From assembly GCA_905250125.1 (NCBI GenBank), contig CAJNOL010000158.1, positions 158,949-222,948 on the forward strand: 64,000 nucleotides of DNA, read 5' to 3'. Both the position numbers and the translations under genes were made by a program. The stretch is from Rotaria sordida (lineage: Eukaryota > Rotifera > Eurotatoria > Philodinida > Philodinidae). Positions 50,252 to 62,683 of this stretch are shown in pieces. The notes beneath the pieces are model-generated. The model worked only from the letters and a program-made list of their open reading frames with translations, ran no database searches and had not been told where the DNA came from. Numbering within the stretch: the first letter of the stretch is position 1; each line of letters starts with the position of its first letter.

Positions 50252-53200
50252 ACACCAATTTATTTGTACTGTTTTGTTTAGTTTCTATAATGATATGAAA
50301 ATAACAGACTTTCATAGATATATGAAAGACAAAATAAAGGACCGGTGATGAGTTTCAAAAAAAAAAAAGGCAACCGAAGATAAATATATATATATATATA
50401 TTACGAATAGAACAATTTCAAATAATGTGTATGCCTTACTAATTTTGTTTTTTTTTTTGTTCCTGTTTATTATCCTCAATAACATCTCGATTTTTTTGTC
50501 TATGCACTAATTAATCATTCTTTTGACCTAATAGAAACAAAAAATAACATAAACGATTAATTTTTTTGTTTTTTTTCTACTTCTTATTTCTTTCTCTTAT
50601 CTGGTTAAACTTTTTTTTTCTTGTTTTTTAATGTTCCGTCTATATCATTTGTGTTTGACAGTCAAAATGTGCATTTTTTTCTTCTTCTTTGTATCGTCCA
50701 TTGTCTTTTGTGTGTACAAAACAAAATTATATAAACAAAAAAAGAACTGAACGAACGTCAATGCTCTTTTGTTTTTTTGGATCTTACTCTACTTTCTTGT
50801 ATTTTGTTTTTTGGTTTATGATGACCAAATTTATGCTTCTTTTCTTTTTCTTTCTCTTCTTCCCATTCTATACTCGTACTCTCTTTTCTTTTCTGTAGCC
50901 ACATCGCGCTTTTTTCTGTTTTTTTCTTTTTGTAATAAAACAAGAGAAAAAAATATATATACTTTTTTTGCTTCAAAAATTTACGATAAGTGTGATGAGT
51001 GAAAAAAATATATTTTTTTGTCAATACATCCTTTTCTTTTTTTTCTTCTCCATTTAAGATGTAATATTTACTATTATACATCTATCTACTGGAAAATTAG
51101 TTTGATTCTACGAATCAATTATATACTAATATTAACGAGTATTTATTTCAATTATTTTTACTCTTTTTTTTTTTGATTGATATCAAACAAAATTTATTAG
51201 TTGATCTCGATAAATAATTGTAATATAATTGACGTAATGCATTACGCGTTTCGTTAGCTTTAGTTCAATGATCAACATCTATTTTCTTTTTTGTTTAATA
51301 ATGTTTTTCTTAACTTTTGATAAATTATTGAGTATTCTATCATGTTTTCATTCTCTTATGAATACGTGTCATACTTATGATGATTATTTCTTTTTTTCCA
51401 GTAATTATTGAAAAGTGACATTACGCATGTGACTGGCTTCTGTTGAAATTTCAATCACAATTATTTATATAAACATCTGGCAGATACAATATAAAAATAT
51501 CACCGTCATAGACTTATTCATCTTTTAGAAAGCAAGAAAACATCTAGTTTCTTGAGGTCACATTGATACAAAAAATAAAAGGATTCTTTTTTAGGAATGT
51601 TCAATTCTTCAACTAAGGTTGAAATCCATCATGTTATTTATCTTAGATTCTTATATAATTAATTTTTCATTCGAATTTCAGCAATATAACAAATTGTGAA
51701 TAAAAGCATGATGATAAATAGATGAGCAGTAAAAAGATCTTTTTATATTTCTAAAATTTCTACAGAAATAACAGAAGGTCATATTGGTCTCTACTTTTAG
51801 TCATTAATATATATTTTTATTAACATTAATTTGAATATTTCAACATGCAAGTTATATCAGATATTGTCTAAAGACTATGAGATTATAATATTTAGGTATG
51901 CTTATTTGGATTATTTTTCTTTCTGGTTTATTATATTTCAAAGCTTATCCTTATTTTTATAGATATTTAATAATCAATTTTTTTGCTATCTATAAATTAG
52001 TTTTGGTATGTATTGTTTCGATTTTAAAATAGAAAATATTATCTTTTTTAAATTGATATATAGTTTCACAGATTTTTCTTTTTCTCATTTCATTGTAATA
52101 ATATATTTCTATTTCTATACAGTACTTATGATTTGAGTACGAAATTCCAAGTAGTGACTATATAATTATCGTCACAAGTGTCATTTAATAATAATAAAAA
52201 AAACGAAGAAAAGAAACTTGATGAATAATACTAAAAATTTTAGAATGTAGGATATGTTAGTTGAATGTTTAATTCATAAGGTTAAAGTATATTATATATG
52301 TATAATATTTTATATTGATAAGGGATTGAGAAAGAAAATGATGTTAGAAAACATAATATGTTTTTCATTAAAATTTTTCCTATATAGAAAGTTCTAGAAG
52401 AAATAAATCTCGCTTCCGGTGCATTTTTTTTGTCTTTACAGTTAATAAATGGTAATTTTGCATGAATTTTGACGTCAATATAAGGATAGTAGGTTTTTTT
52501 TAAGCTAAAACGAAAAAGAAAATATTTGTGATGCTAATCTTGATAACTTCTCTTAATTTACTCATGATTATGTATGACGTAAATCTTTGTTTATTTGAAA
52601 TATGTTATTAACAAAATTTCTACATTATATTTATCTTATTTAATTTGATTTAGATTTTAATCTTTTTATTTTTTTTTTCTTTTGTAAAGAATATCATCTA
52701 GGATAGTGGAATCAAAAGTAAAGAATAATTTGTTATTTGAACATGTTTTATATATGAAATTGTTTGGTTGTTTTTGCGTGATTATATTAGAAAATTGATT
52801 TCATTATCAATATTTATTAAAAATATTCATGTCTGGTTTTTGTATTTAAATGAAAATACAGATATATTTAATAATAATATTCTCTTCAATTGATTTTGAA
52901 AAATGATTAGCATATTGTTTACTAAGTTAAGACATGATTTATTATTAATATGAAAAACGCTATCAAGTTGTTTATGTATATTTGTACACTCATATAAAGA
53001 TTTTGTATGGATCTTAATATATGCATTTTCGAAGTTAGAATGTGAACTAATGCATTACTAAATCTACTAACATATAGTTGAAAACTTTGTTCTGTTCATG
53101 TCATCTTTCTTTTTTAGAAAATTGACATAGATATAATTACAATATATAATCTAATAAAGAATTTTATTTTTTTATGCTCTAGTAATACTTTCATTATGTA

Positions 53201-54286
53201 CAGAAATATTGTTTATTAAAGTTCAAATTCTTTCATGAACTAATTCGTAGTTTATCATGTAATCTTTTGTATTTTTGTTCATTATAATTATAATATTCTA
53301 TTAGATAATTAATTAATAAAACAGAACATTTTTAATTTTTAGCATTTTTGATAATATTTAATTTCGTAAGTTTGGTATGATATATTTTAAATAATAAGAT
53401 TCAAATAACATGTTGTTTAATTATTTGAATGAATATAAATTACGAAACCTTAATCATATTATTCCTTGTATTATCTAATTATTACAAAAGTATTTATTTG
53501 TTTACAAACAGTATTGATTATATTTGACATCTTTATAAGAGATTTCTTGAAAATGTTATACAATAATTATATCATTCGAAATATTTTTATTTATCAAATA
53601 AAAAAAATTATATATATTGGACTTTGATCATTGATTATTACCGTTTAAAATTCATTGATACAAAAATATAAAAAAAAAAAAAATAAATCTTTGATGATAA
53701 TATTTTAGAAGTTTTAAATAATCATTATGTAAGTTTTGTAATTATCACATTAGGTAAAAACATTTGTCTTTTTTTTCTTTTTGTTACTTCTCAAGTTTTT
53801 GAATCGAGACATATGTTTACAATTATTTTCTTTTTTTCAATACTATTGAAGAATTTGATTATTCATATGTCATGTCTTGACAGATGTTGTTTGTCAAATA
53901 GATTAGTTATATTAATAATGATTTATAAAAAGAACACAGAAAAACATGTAACCGGTGTTTTAACCAAATTTTCTCTTCCGAATGGGGGTGATTTCAAACA
54001 CGCCTAAAGGGTAAATATCTATTTTTAGAAGTATAGGCATAGAGTATATGGTACAATATTCACATTCTTCAGAAGAGTCCTTTCGATTCGACTCGATAAG
54101 ACATTATATGTAATCTTTCTCATTTGTCTGCAAAATTAAACTAGAATTATTTTTTTTAATGTTAGACATCTCTGATGATATAAAAAAATGTATTTATTAT
54201 TGTCTATGTATTTTAGATATATATATATTATTTTTTGATTTTATAATAGAGAAAGAAAAATTATATATTCGAACAATATATATTGA
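50252..54286. other. Intergenic DNA between the 757-aa gene and the nuclear-receptor cluster
   Basis: The first 800 bp are pyrimidine-rich and probably 3' UTR, with an AATAAA at 50333-50338 about 80 nt after the stop. From about 51.1 kb the sequence is extremely AT-rich, with no exon chain or repeat identified on either strand. Confidence 0.5.
50333..50338 (+). promoter_or_regulatory. Polyadenylation signal of the 757-aa gene
   Basis: AATAAA about 80 nt past the stop codon. A later T-rich region (50440-50650) could serve as the downstream element. Confidence 0.55.
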
Positions 54287-56731
54287 ATGTATATGTCAAT
54301 GAAATCACGACAAGTTGGTCTATGTTTAGTATGTAATGATACTGCTGTTGGTATTAATTTTGGTGTACCAACATGTATGCCATGTAAAGCGTTTTTTCGA
54401 CGAAATGCCGTGAAACTTGGTGTATGTCAATTTTTTCTTTTTGTATTTTTGTTTATGTTTTTTTTTTAGAGAATTGATTTTATTTGTCAAGAAGATGGTG
54501 ATTGTCCAGTAACATATGAATCTCGTCGTATATGTAATTGCTGTCGATTAGCAAAATGTTTTCGTGTTGGAATGCAAAAATCATTAATTCTATCCGATGC
54601 TGAGAGATTAGCACGAAAAGAACTTGTTCAAAAAAATCGACAAAAACGTGGACAATTAATGATGCAAAATTTAAGTATAGTACGTATAACATATTTATAT
54701 ATATAGTTCTGTGAAAAATTATCGAGTTACCTTCCACCACCGTAGACTTCTTTCGAATTTTATTCTCTATCAATATCAATTTTTTCGTTTTAAATTAATC
54801 GTAAATATATAAAATTGAATGTACTCTTTCAGTATTTATTAATTAATACTAAATGAGCACATTAAATTTTATATATTTACGATTAATTTAAAACGAAAAA
54901 ATTGATATTGATAGAGAATAAAATTCGAAAGAAGTCTACGGTGGTGGAAGGTAACTCGATAGTTTTTCATAGAACTGTATATGAAGACACATAGAAGAAA
55001 ATATCATTAGAAAAATGTATTGAATATAAGATTTATTAAATAATGATAAAGTTTTATAGATAATAGACTAATAATCAAATAATAATTGGAAAAATAATTC
55101 ATATTGTTATTATTATTAATATTATTATCAAAAACAACAATCATTTGAGAATAGTTTTACTAATTATTTGTCTTCGTTGAGAAATGTCTGAAATATATCA
55201 GTCAATATTTATCTTATCCTGAAAACGTTAATGTATATATTTTTACTCGATAATATAACACGTATTCTCAAAATTTGCGTTCATACTTTGTTATCGCAAG
55301 TCATAAAGTAACTCTCAGCAAGTCACTAATAGCTGTTTATTTCAGACTATCCGTCCAATTGCATGCCGACTACACCTGCTATTGTGGTTAGTTAGTGTCT
55401 ATGGGAAGCGAAAGAACTTTGCGTCAGGTCGGCTTTCTATTCAGGGATACAATTAGCCATAGGTTTAGGGAAGATATCAGGCTAATTAGTCTGCCACTAG
55501 GCAACATTTCGTGCTGCAAAGTAGTCGAAAGGTAGATGTATTATTTCTTTCTTCTCCTTTTTTATTATCCATAATTATTAGAGTAGAATAAATTATAGTT
55601 GACTTTCTCATGATTATTTTCTTTTGATTATAACAAAAAAAAGAATACTTCATAACTTAGTTACTAGCTCATCATGATATATTTAATTTTCTTCATTTTA
55701 CTTTCTCTTTTTATTGAAAAATTTAATATAAAAGAAAATTTCTTACGTCTAATAAGAAAACCTTCATGCAGAAATAAATAGAAAACAAAATCTAAGTACA
55801 AAAAAATTTAACATTCTATTGTATATACAAAATTAAAAAATATCTTGAATTTTGAAAAACATACAATAATATGAAGAAATCTTCAACAAAGAACAAATCA
55901 TATAAATTTATTCTATTCTTATAGATTCCACCAACGACTATACATTATTTGGGACAAAAAGCACCAACATATTTATCATCATCTGATCAAACTCTTCTTA
56001 CCAATATATTTGGTACTTATGAACATATTTTTGAAATAACAACTCAATGTCAATATCAACCATTTCCTGCTATTGAACATAAATATGTACATACATTTTT
56101 CAATGAATATGAAGAACGACATAAAATTTTAATTGAATATTTTAAACATATACCTGAATTTAATAATTTATTCATAGATGATAAAATACGTTTAATTCGA
56201 AATCATTTTGGAGGAATGATAACTATTAGTGAATTAATGCTTAGTAGATCACTGACTGAAAATTTAATTGCTTCACTTAACAATTTATTTGGTATTGATA
56301 GAGCCAAGATTATCATACAAAATGCTGAGAGAATACTCACATATATATATGATCCTATTTTACTTAAACTTATTCTTATTATTCTAAGTTTATCAAGTGG
56401 TATTAACAGATATCGTAATGATACAGATATGGATCGTATTTTTTATGATACATCAGCAATATTTATTGGTCAAAATGTTTATGTTGAATTATTATGGCGA
56501 TACCTTCTATCAAAATTATTATCCGAACATGATACAGTAAAATTTTTAAACAAACTTGTCTTAGATTTACTTTATCTTCAACGTTCTTGTTTTACTGTAG
56601 AACGTTATATGAATAATCTAGGGCATGAAATAGACCAAATGACACCATTAGTGCAAAGTATGTGGCCTAAATCGGAAAATATTGATAATAGAGATTATGA
56701 GAATGATATTGATATGGAATCTTATTCATAG
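54287..56731 (+). CDS. Nuclear hormone receptor with [12 protein letters not shown]-binding loop, 383 aa, 3 exons
   Basis: Exons are 54287-54421, 54470-54679 and 55925-56731 (1152 nt). The product is a ligand-regulated or orphan nuclear transcription factor. Zinc finger 1 is CLVC-x13-CMPC, followed by [12 protein letters not shown]. Finger 2 is C-x5-C-x9-C-x2-C (CQEDGDC...CNCC). [17 protein letters not shown] and a basic extension (VQKNRQKRGQ) follow. The P-box CMPCKA differs from the common CEGCKG and is closest in type to the NR1J/HR96-like CESCKA. The third exon is the ligand-binding domain, with a central helix having DKIRLIRNHFGGM and a late YVELLWRYLLSKLL. A candidate AF-2, PLVQSMW, lacks the usual glutamate. 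A TGA directly precedes the ATG, supporting this start, though ATGs two and four codons on are possible. AATAAA lies at 56792-56797. Confidence 0.93.
54704..54977. mobile_element. 274-bp palindromic element in the nuclear-receptor intron
   Basis: Nearly the whole element is a hairpin: two arms of about 125 bp, over 90% identical in inverse, around a short AT loop at about 54833-54852. The tips TAGTTCTGTGAAAAATTATC and (inverted) CAGTTCTATGAAAAACTATC are flanked by TA on both sides, fitting a TA target duplication (Tc1/mariner-type MITE). It sits 24 nt after the donor of exon 2. High arm identity suggests recent origin or gene conversion. Confidence 0.85.
55250..55550. other. Higher-GC island within the nuclear-receptor intron
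   Basis: About 300 bp with balanced composition (for example TCAGGTCGGCTTTCTATTCA) inside an otherwise very AT-rich intron. No ORF, inverted repeat or RNA gene was recognised. It could be an insertion of another repeat class or an intronic regulatory or RNA segment. Confidence 0.4.
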
Positions 56732-58526
56732 AATAATAATAAGAAAAAAAAACGAAACAAATCGTTCGATTTATTCATAATCAATATTCAAAATAAATTT
56801 CATTGTTATACAATGAATCTATGTGAAGAAGTATTATATTCATATTGACAAAGATTTCTTCAATCTTATATGAAACGAATACAAAAAAAATAGACGATTA
56901 CACACTGGCATAATTCAAATTTATTATAATTATAAAAAAATTAAGGTGTATGTTTGTTGATTCTATTGGTAATCACGTATGAACAGTATTGGTTATATAT
57001 ATTTAAAAATTGGTATTGCTTATTTTTATTTTTATTGCAAAATCTATGTCAAATTTCAAGTTAATTTCATTTTTTGTTCTTCCACATGTATTTCAAATAC
57101 AAATAATTAATAATTAGTTTGAATTTATTTTATTTTATTGAAGAATACAATCATCGAGAAATATTTTTTCCTTTTACTAACAGAATTCTGAGTATCAATT
57201 AAGAAAAGAAATCCTCAAAGGATTCTTTCCATTAGATCCTTATTCTCAAATTATGATCATTTTATTCAATTTCCAGTCTATTGTAAGGTATTACAAGTAA
57301 AACTAAATCAAGAAATTTCAACTAAAATCGATAATTTCTTCTCAAGATACTAAACAAATCAGATTTTGTGAGAAAAGATCTTTTTGTTTTTTGTTTGCAA
57401 ACGTATTATCTCGGTAATAGAGTATCTATTCTGACTGAAGTTTTCAGAATATTATAAGACTGGAAATTCAATACAATGATTTAAACTCGAAAAGAAAGGT
57501 CTAATCGAAAGAATCTTTTTTAAGGTTTTTATCGATACTATAAGCTCTAATTATAAGCAAAATATGAGTTCAAACAGAACATATTAGTTGATGAGATTCT
57601 CTCCATAAGTCATACTAAACTTTCTTCATTGTGTAAGATTTTAGTTTAAAATCAGATAGTCAAAGTTCTATAGATAACATCATTTCTGACATTGTAAATT
57701 TAGAATTCTCTTCTTATAAAAGGTTTTTCTATTTAGATAAGATATTTCTCATCGTTTTTATATCTATATTTAACACCGGTTGAGTATTACAATTATATAT
57801 TAATAACTAAATCCATTATTAACATGCTTTTGATCTGTACAAACCTCTAGATAACATTATAACTTAAATCTAATAATGTTATACAACTTTTTGACCCGCT
57901 CTATATTTAGTCTACTTTTCTTTCGACTATTCTCATAGTACAAAGTTGAACTTTTTTTTTCCGAAACGACATGCAATTATTAATAAAATGGATTAGAGAA
58001 ACTAAGCACGTTTAAAGAAAATGACACGATTTAGAAAAAAAAACATTAGTTAAATGATAAAAAAAGTTTGATCTAATATTACAAAAAATGTCACGTTTCT
58101 ACTTTTTCAACCTTCTATAGATATTTTTGAAGAGTATAGAAGTTTCTTTAAATTCTTAATTGGTAAAATTATATGATGACAAAATAACATTATCTTGTAT
58201 CATTTTAATTGATAGACTAACAAAAAATATATATTATTAGACAACAAAAAAACACATTCATATAATACATATATAACGAAGACTACTACTTATGTAATCG
58301 ATTTTTTGGTTGTGACTTTCATGCTTATGTTTTACGTTGTTCGATTTTATTTTTATTTTTATTTTTCGAAGTAAAATGATCTAAAAAAAATATTATTATC
58401 AATTCATAAAAAATTTTGTTTATACTTACTATTCGATTAAATACAAATGAATTCGTTCAAATTTCTGTACGGAAACAGTTTTTTTAAAATTTTTAGATTA
58501 TATTTATAATTAATAAGTATACAACA
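56732..58526. other. Spacer between nuclear receptor and fossil receptor, with a fold-back repeat
   Basis: The 3' UTR occupies the first part. An imperfect inverted repeat spans about 57217-57540: GGATTCTTTCCATTAGA...TTCCAGTCTATTGTAA on the left against TTATAAGACTGGAAATTCAAT...TCTAATCGAAAGAATC on the right, with arms of about 70 bp. Otherwise AT-rich and featureless. Confidence 0.55.
56792..56797 (+). promoter_or_regulatory. Polyadenylation signal of the first nuclear receptor
   Basis: AATAAA about 60 nt past the stop codon, followed within 20 nt by TTGTTATAC. Confidence 0.55.
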
Positions 58527-58829
58527 ATGGAAATTCTTGTACACAAACATATACGTCATGTAAAGTATTTTCTCAATCAAATGCAGTTAAACTTCATGTA
58601 TGTTAAGTTTTATTCTACTTGTCATTTGTTTATGTTTCCTACCTTTATTTTTCTTAGAAAATTCAATTTTATTAGCCAAGAAGGTAATAATTTCACAACA
58701 ACGTATGAATCTTGCCATATGTGCAATTCTTGTCAACTAGCAAAATTACTCATTCGATTAGAAGGCGAAAATGACGCACGAAAAGTACTTGTAAAAGGAA
58801 TACTAAACACCATACGTAATAAACAATAG
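58527..58829 (+). pseudogene. Decayed nuclear-receptor DNA-binding-domain fossil
   Basis: The frame aligns with the receptors on both sides. HVKYFLNQMQLNF replaces [14 protein letters not shown]. The intron-like stretch follows, then FISQEGNNFTTTYESCHMCN stands for FICQEDGDCPVTYESRRICN, and SCQLAKLLIRLEGENDARKVLV for [13 protein letters not shown]...ERLARKELV. Key zinc ligands are lost (several Cys changed to Ser, Asn or His), no ligand-binding domain follows, and the first finger is unreadable. It is closer to the 54.3-kb receptor than to the 62.7-kb one (shared TYES, ARKxLV). It is a non-functional duplicate. Confidence 0.85.
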
Positions 58830-58870
58830 TGCAAAGGTTAGGATCGATGCACTTTTTACGTATGTATATA

Positions 58871-59468
58871 CAGGGTGGGTGAAAGTATTTTTCCAGGGAA
58901 GAAACGCTGTGCTTTTAAATAGAGTCAATAACAAATTTTATACCAAATGAAAGCATGTCAAAAATGGGATTTACTACTATTAAATGGTAAGGGTTCTACA
59001 AAACTTTTTATATCAAGCATAATAAATCTCTAGAAACTGGATACATAAAAATAGTTTTCTACGGAGTAATGCTGTGATTTTAAATAGACTCAATGACAAA
59101 TTTTATATCAAATGAAAGGGCATCAAAAATGGGATTTGTCAGTATTAAATAGTAAGGATTCTGTCAATCTTTTTATATCAAACATAACAAATTTCTAGAA
59201 ATTTTCGCGATTTTAGTATGAAAAAAGTTCTTTCATGAGACAGTTCAAAAACTAAATTTGATTCAAATTGATGGTTTTCTACGAAGTAATGCTGCGAAAA
59301 TTTCTAGAAAGTTGTTATGTTTGATATAAAAAGTTTTGTAGAACCCTTACCATTTAATACTAGTGAATCCCATTTTTGACGTGCTTTCATTTGATATAAA
59401 ATTTGTTATTGACTCTATTTAAAATTACAGCGTTGCCCCCCTGGGAAAAAATATTTTTACCCACTCTG
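58871..59468. mobile_element. 598-bp TA-flanked inverted-repeat element with duplicated arm
   Basis: The ends CAGGGTGGGTGAAAGTATTTTT and (inverted) CAGAGTGGGTAAAAATATTTTT are flanked by TA. Arms of about 165 bp match well, including AAATAGAGTCAATAACAAATTTTAT and GGTAAGGGTTCTACAAAACTTTTTATATC. The left arm is followed by a second tandem copy of the same arm sequence (about 59060-59200: AAATAGACTCAATGACAAATT...). There is no coding capacity. TA duplication and a CAG-G tip fit a Tc1/mariner-type non-autonomous element. Confidence 0.85.
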
Positions 59469-59616
59469 TACATATATCATATATTATTTGAGATGATTGA
59501 TAAGCATTGAAATAACTTCATGAGAAATTGAGAGGATAACTGGGAGTTTTATATTATTATTCATTCTATGTATTGAATACCAAATTTAATATGTATTGAA
59601 CTTGTGTTAATAGAAA

Positions 59617-60203
59617 GGGTAAGGGTTTTTTTGATCACCACAAAAAGATAGTTTTGATCACCAAGCAATTAAAAATACAAATCAGGACCCATAAAGGATT
59701 GTTTTGATCACCGCACACTTTTAGATACAAATGATCACCAAAAAAAGTTACTTTTGATAACCAGATTTTTCAACATTCATCCAAGATATTTATTTTTCCC
59801 AAAAAAGTATAACATCCAAAAAAAATTGAAATAATAAATAAACAAGGAACACTTTAACAACTTTATTAATATCTATTTATTTTTTCAAATGAATATTTTC
59901 GACTATTTTGTATAAATCTATGCGTCGACCACTGACCCAGTGATACAAATTACTATTTATATATAATATACAGAGGAAGAGAAAATCTGATGAAATGTAA
60001 GGGATAGTGAATAAACAAACTAGAAATGATGCAACATCACAACGATTTGAAAAATTTGGTGATCAAAAGTAACTTTTTTTGGTGATCATTTGTATCTAAA
60101 AGTGCGTGGTGATCAAAACAATCCTTTATGGGTCATGATTTGTATTTTTAATTGTTTGGTGATCAAAACTATCTTTTTGTGGTGATCAAAAGTCCTTTTT
60201 CCC
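59617..60203. mobile_element. 587-bp element with long inverted repeats of GATCACC units and 9-bp target duplication
   Basis: The 9-bp direct duplication TAATAGAAA flanks the element at 59608-59616 and 60204-60212. The termini are GGG...CCC. Arms of about 160 bp pair almost perfectly beyond the first 15 bases. They contain a spaced series of GATCACC/GGTGATC motifs, four to five per arm, separated by about 25-45 bp. There is no ORF. Long inverted repeats with a 9-bp duplication are typical of Mutator-like elements, which is the tentative assignment. Confidence 0.82.
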
Positions 60204-60212
60204 TAATAGAAA

Positions 60213-62588
60213 TGTCAAACATATTAATTGGTATTTGTTTTGGAATACAATTGATAGCAAATTTTTCCTCACTGAATATTATCACGTATGATTAAAATAG
60301 ATATAATCTATATATTATGCAGCAATTGACGATTATCTAAAATTACTATTTATTTCTTTGTAATGACTGTATGCAAGTTAATGGTTCAAAATATATCTGA
60401 AACTTTGCATGTATTAAATTCAATGGAAATGATAAAAAGTTTAATCTCTAGGTTATCTCTTATATATTAAGATATTGTCATGTTAATTTAAATTTCTACA
60501 CAAGAATATTTAAAGTAAGCATATTCATACTATTACTAGAAAATTTTAAGTATTTGAAAGAATATTATCGATGTAGACTTTTTCAATATTTATGTTTAAA
60601 CGAACATGTACTATTTATCAAATATCTCAATAATAGAATATTTTCATATCCTAGAAATTCTAGGATATTTATAATTCACATAACGAGATTTATAATATTC
60701 ATTAGGCATACGATCTTTTTTTTTTAAAGTCATCTCTTTGATATGCATTCTCTGTTAAGTAGAATATCTAACATTCAAGATTTTACATATACATATATAT
60801 AGAATATTAGTTATAGTTTAAAATAGTAATAGAATGAAAGTTTAGAAATTTTAATAATTTTAAATAAATCAAAACAACAAAATATCGATTATTTCTATCG
60901 TATATAGATTCGATTCATATGTATATCATAATCTGATCAATGTCATCTTATAAATATTTTTAATAGACTTGTCAAACATTAAATTGTCAAATGATATCAA
61001 TAGATGTGGATTGTATTTATAATAATCTTCAATTATTATTTTATCACATTTACTATCTAAACAAAATGCCGTGAAATTTTTCAGTAAATTTATTCGAGAT
61101 CTGTTTATAGTTGTAAATGTCAGTTAGTTTGATACAAACAAATTTTTCTATATTGTTTCTTACAATGGAAATATTTGTGTCTTATTAATTAATAAGATTA
61201 GACATATTCAAAGTAACAAATTTAAAGTATAAACTGTCAGATATAGATATTCAAATTTTAAGGTACTTACAATATGTATAAGATGCGCGCAATTCAAAAT
61301 ATCAACGGAGTGTGTTTTTTTGTAATGATTGGATAGAGCTCATTGAGTTGCATAAGAACAAAAACCGTTTAAGATGTCATCATCTTTAAATGTAAGATAA
61401 AATAAACTCAAAATTTTGAATTTTGTAAAAATAAGTTTTTTTTTTTACACTTTTTCTAATGTGACTCGATAAGCTCTCTTGAACCATCACAAAAAAACTC
61501 TGTTAATATTTTAAATATCTTAAAATTTGAATATCTCGGGCAGACAGGTTATAATTTAAATTTGTTAGTTTGATAGTGGAAACTTTTATTTGATCTGACA
61601 ACAAACATTTCCATTGTTAGATAAAATGCAACCATCATTATAAAATATATGATCTAGATTGAAGAAAATAGTAGAAATTGTTAACTCATTGATATCTTAG
61701 TAAATGTTGAAATAATGGTAATTCTTACAAAAAAAAATATTAATAGAAGAATATTAAATGGTATAAAAGGATGGCAAACATATGAGCTTCTACTATGGTT
61801 TCTGTTGGCAATAGAATATTATTATTATTATTATTATTATTCACGTAATAATCTTACATTTTTATAATACGAATAGTTATTTTGAATTGTTTGTTCTTTT
61901 TATGTATTTCTACTTATTATAAGTGCTTGTCTATATGAAATATTGTTACTTATTTCTTTCATTTTTTTCCAATTTCGACTAAAAATATTTATTTCAGGAA
62001 AGTATTCGACTTTGTTTATTTTCTATTATTTTAAATTAAATTTTTTGAATTTTTTCTTCTATAAACATAATACTAGAAAATGTTTAGAGATAGATATAAT
62101 TATTATCATTCTGTAATAGAATTATAATAAAAAGTACTTCTTGTGTTTTATTGAATATGTTGATATGAATGACACACTTTTACGATAGAAACAATAAAAA
62201 GATTTGAAGTTTTTACAATAAACTATTCTTCTTAAGATCTGTTTCTGCACAAAGTTTCTAGTTTTTCTTGAAACGATAAAAGAAGAAGGATATTTAAATT
62301 TCATGTTCAGCATATGAATCAATTTTAATATATTTGATATAAATAATAATTTGATAATGTAGCTCTATTTATAAAAATGTTCGAAAAAACTATGATTTTA
62401 ATTATTGAAATATTTTTTCTCGGCCAATCATTCTTTGTACATTGATGAAATCTTATAAGTACTCATATTTATTTTCTAAGATGCATTACATATGCATACA
62501 TGTGACTGAATCATTGAAAGAAATATTCTTGTTTTTTCATATTGATAATTAAAAAGAACATTTGATAAAATTTCTCATCATATTTCAG
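60213..62588. other. AT-rich spacer upstream of the third receptor
   Basis: No exon chain or inverted repeat was recognised. It contains a TAT microsatellite at 61816-61840. The right end probably holds the promoter or 5' exon of the next gene. Confidence 0.5.
61816..61840. repeat. (TAT)n microsatellite
   Basis: About eight TAT/ATT units upstream of the third receptor. Confidence 0.9.
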
Positions 62589-62683
62589 ATAATATATCTA
62601 AAAAAAGAAAAGCCGTACTATCATCACATAAGGAAAACTGTTATTCAATTTTTGATCTTGTATTAAGCAGAAAAATTTTTATT

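Noticed and set aside
50758..51081. 107-codon Lys/Glu-rich minus-strand frame
   Set aside because: It is the complement of the pyrimidine-rich 3' UTR region; composition artefact.
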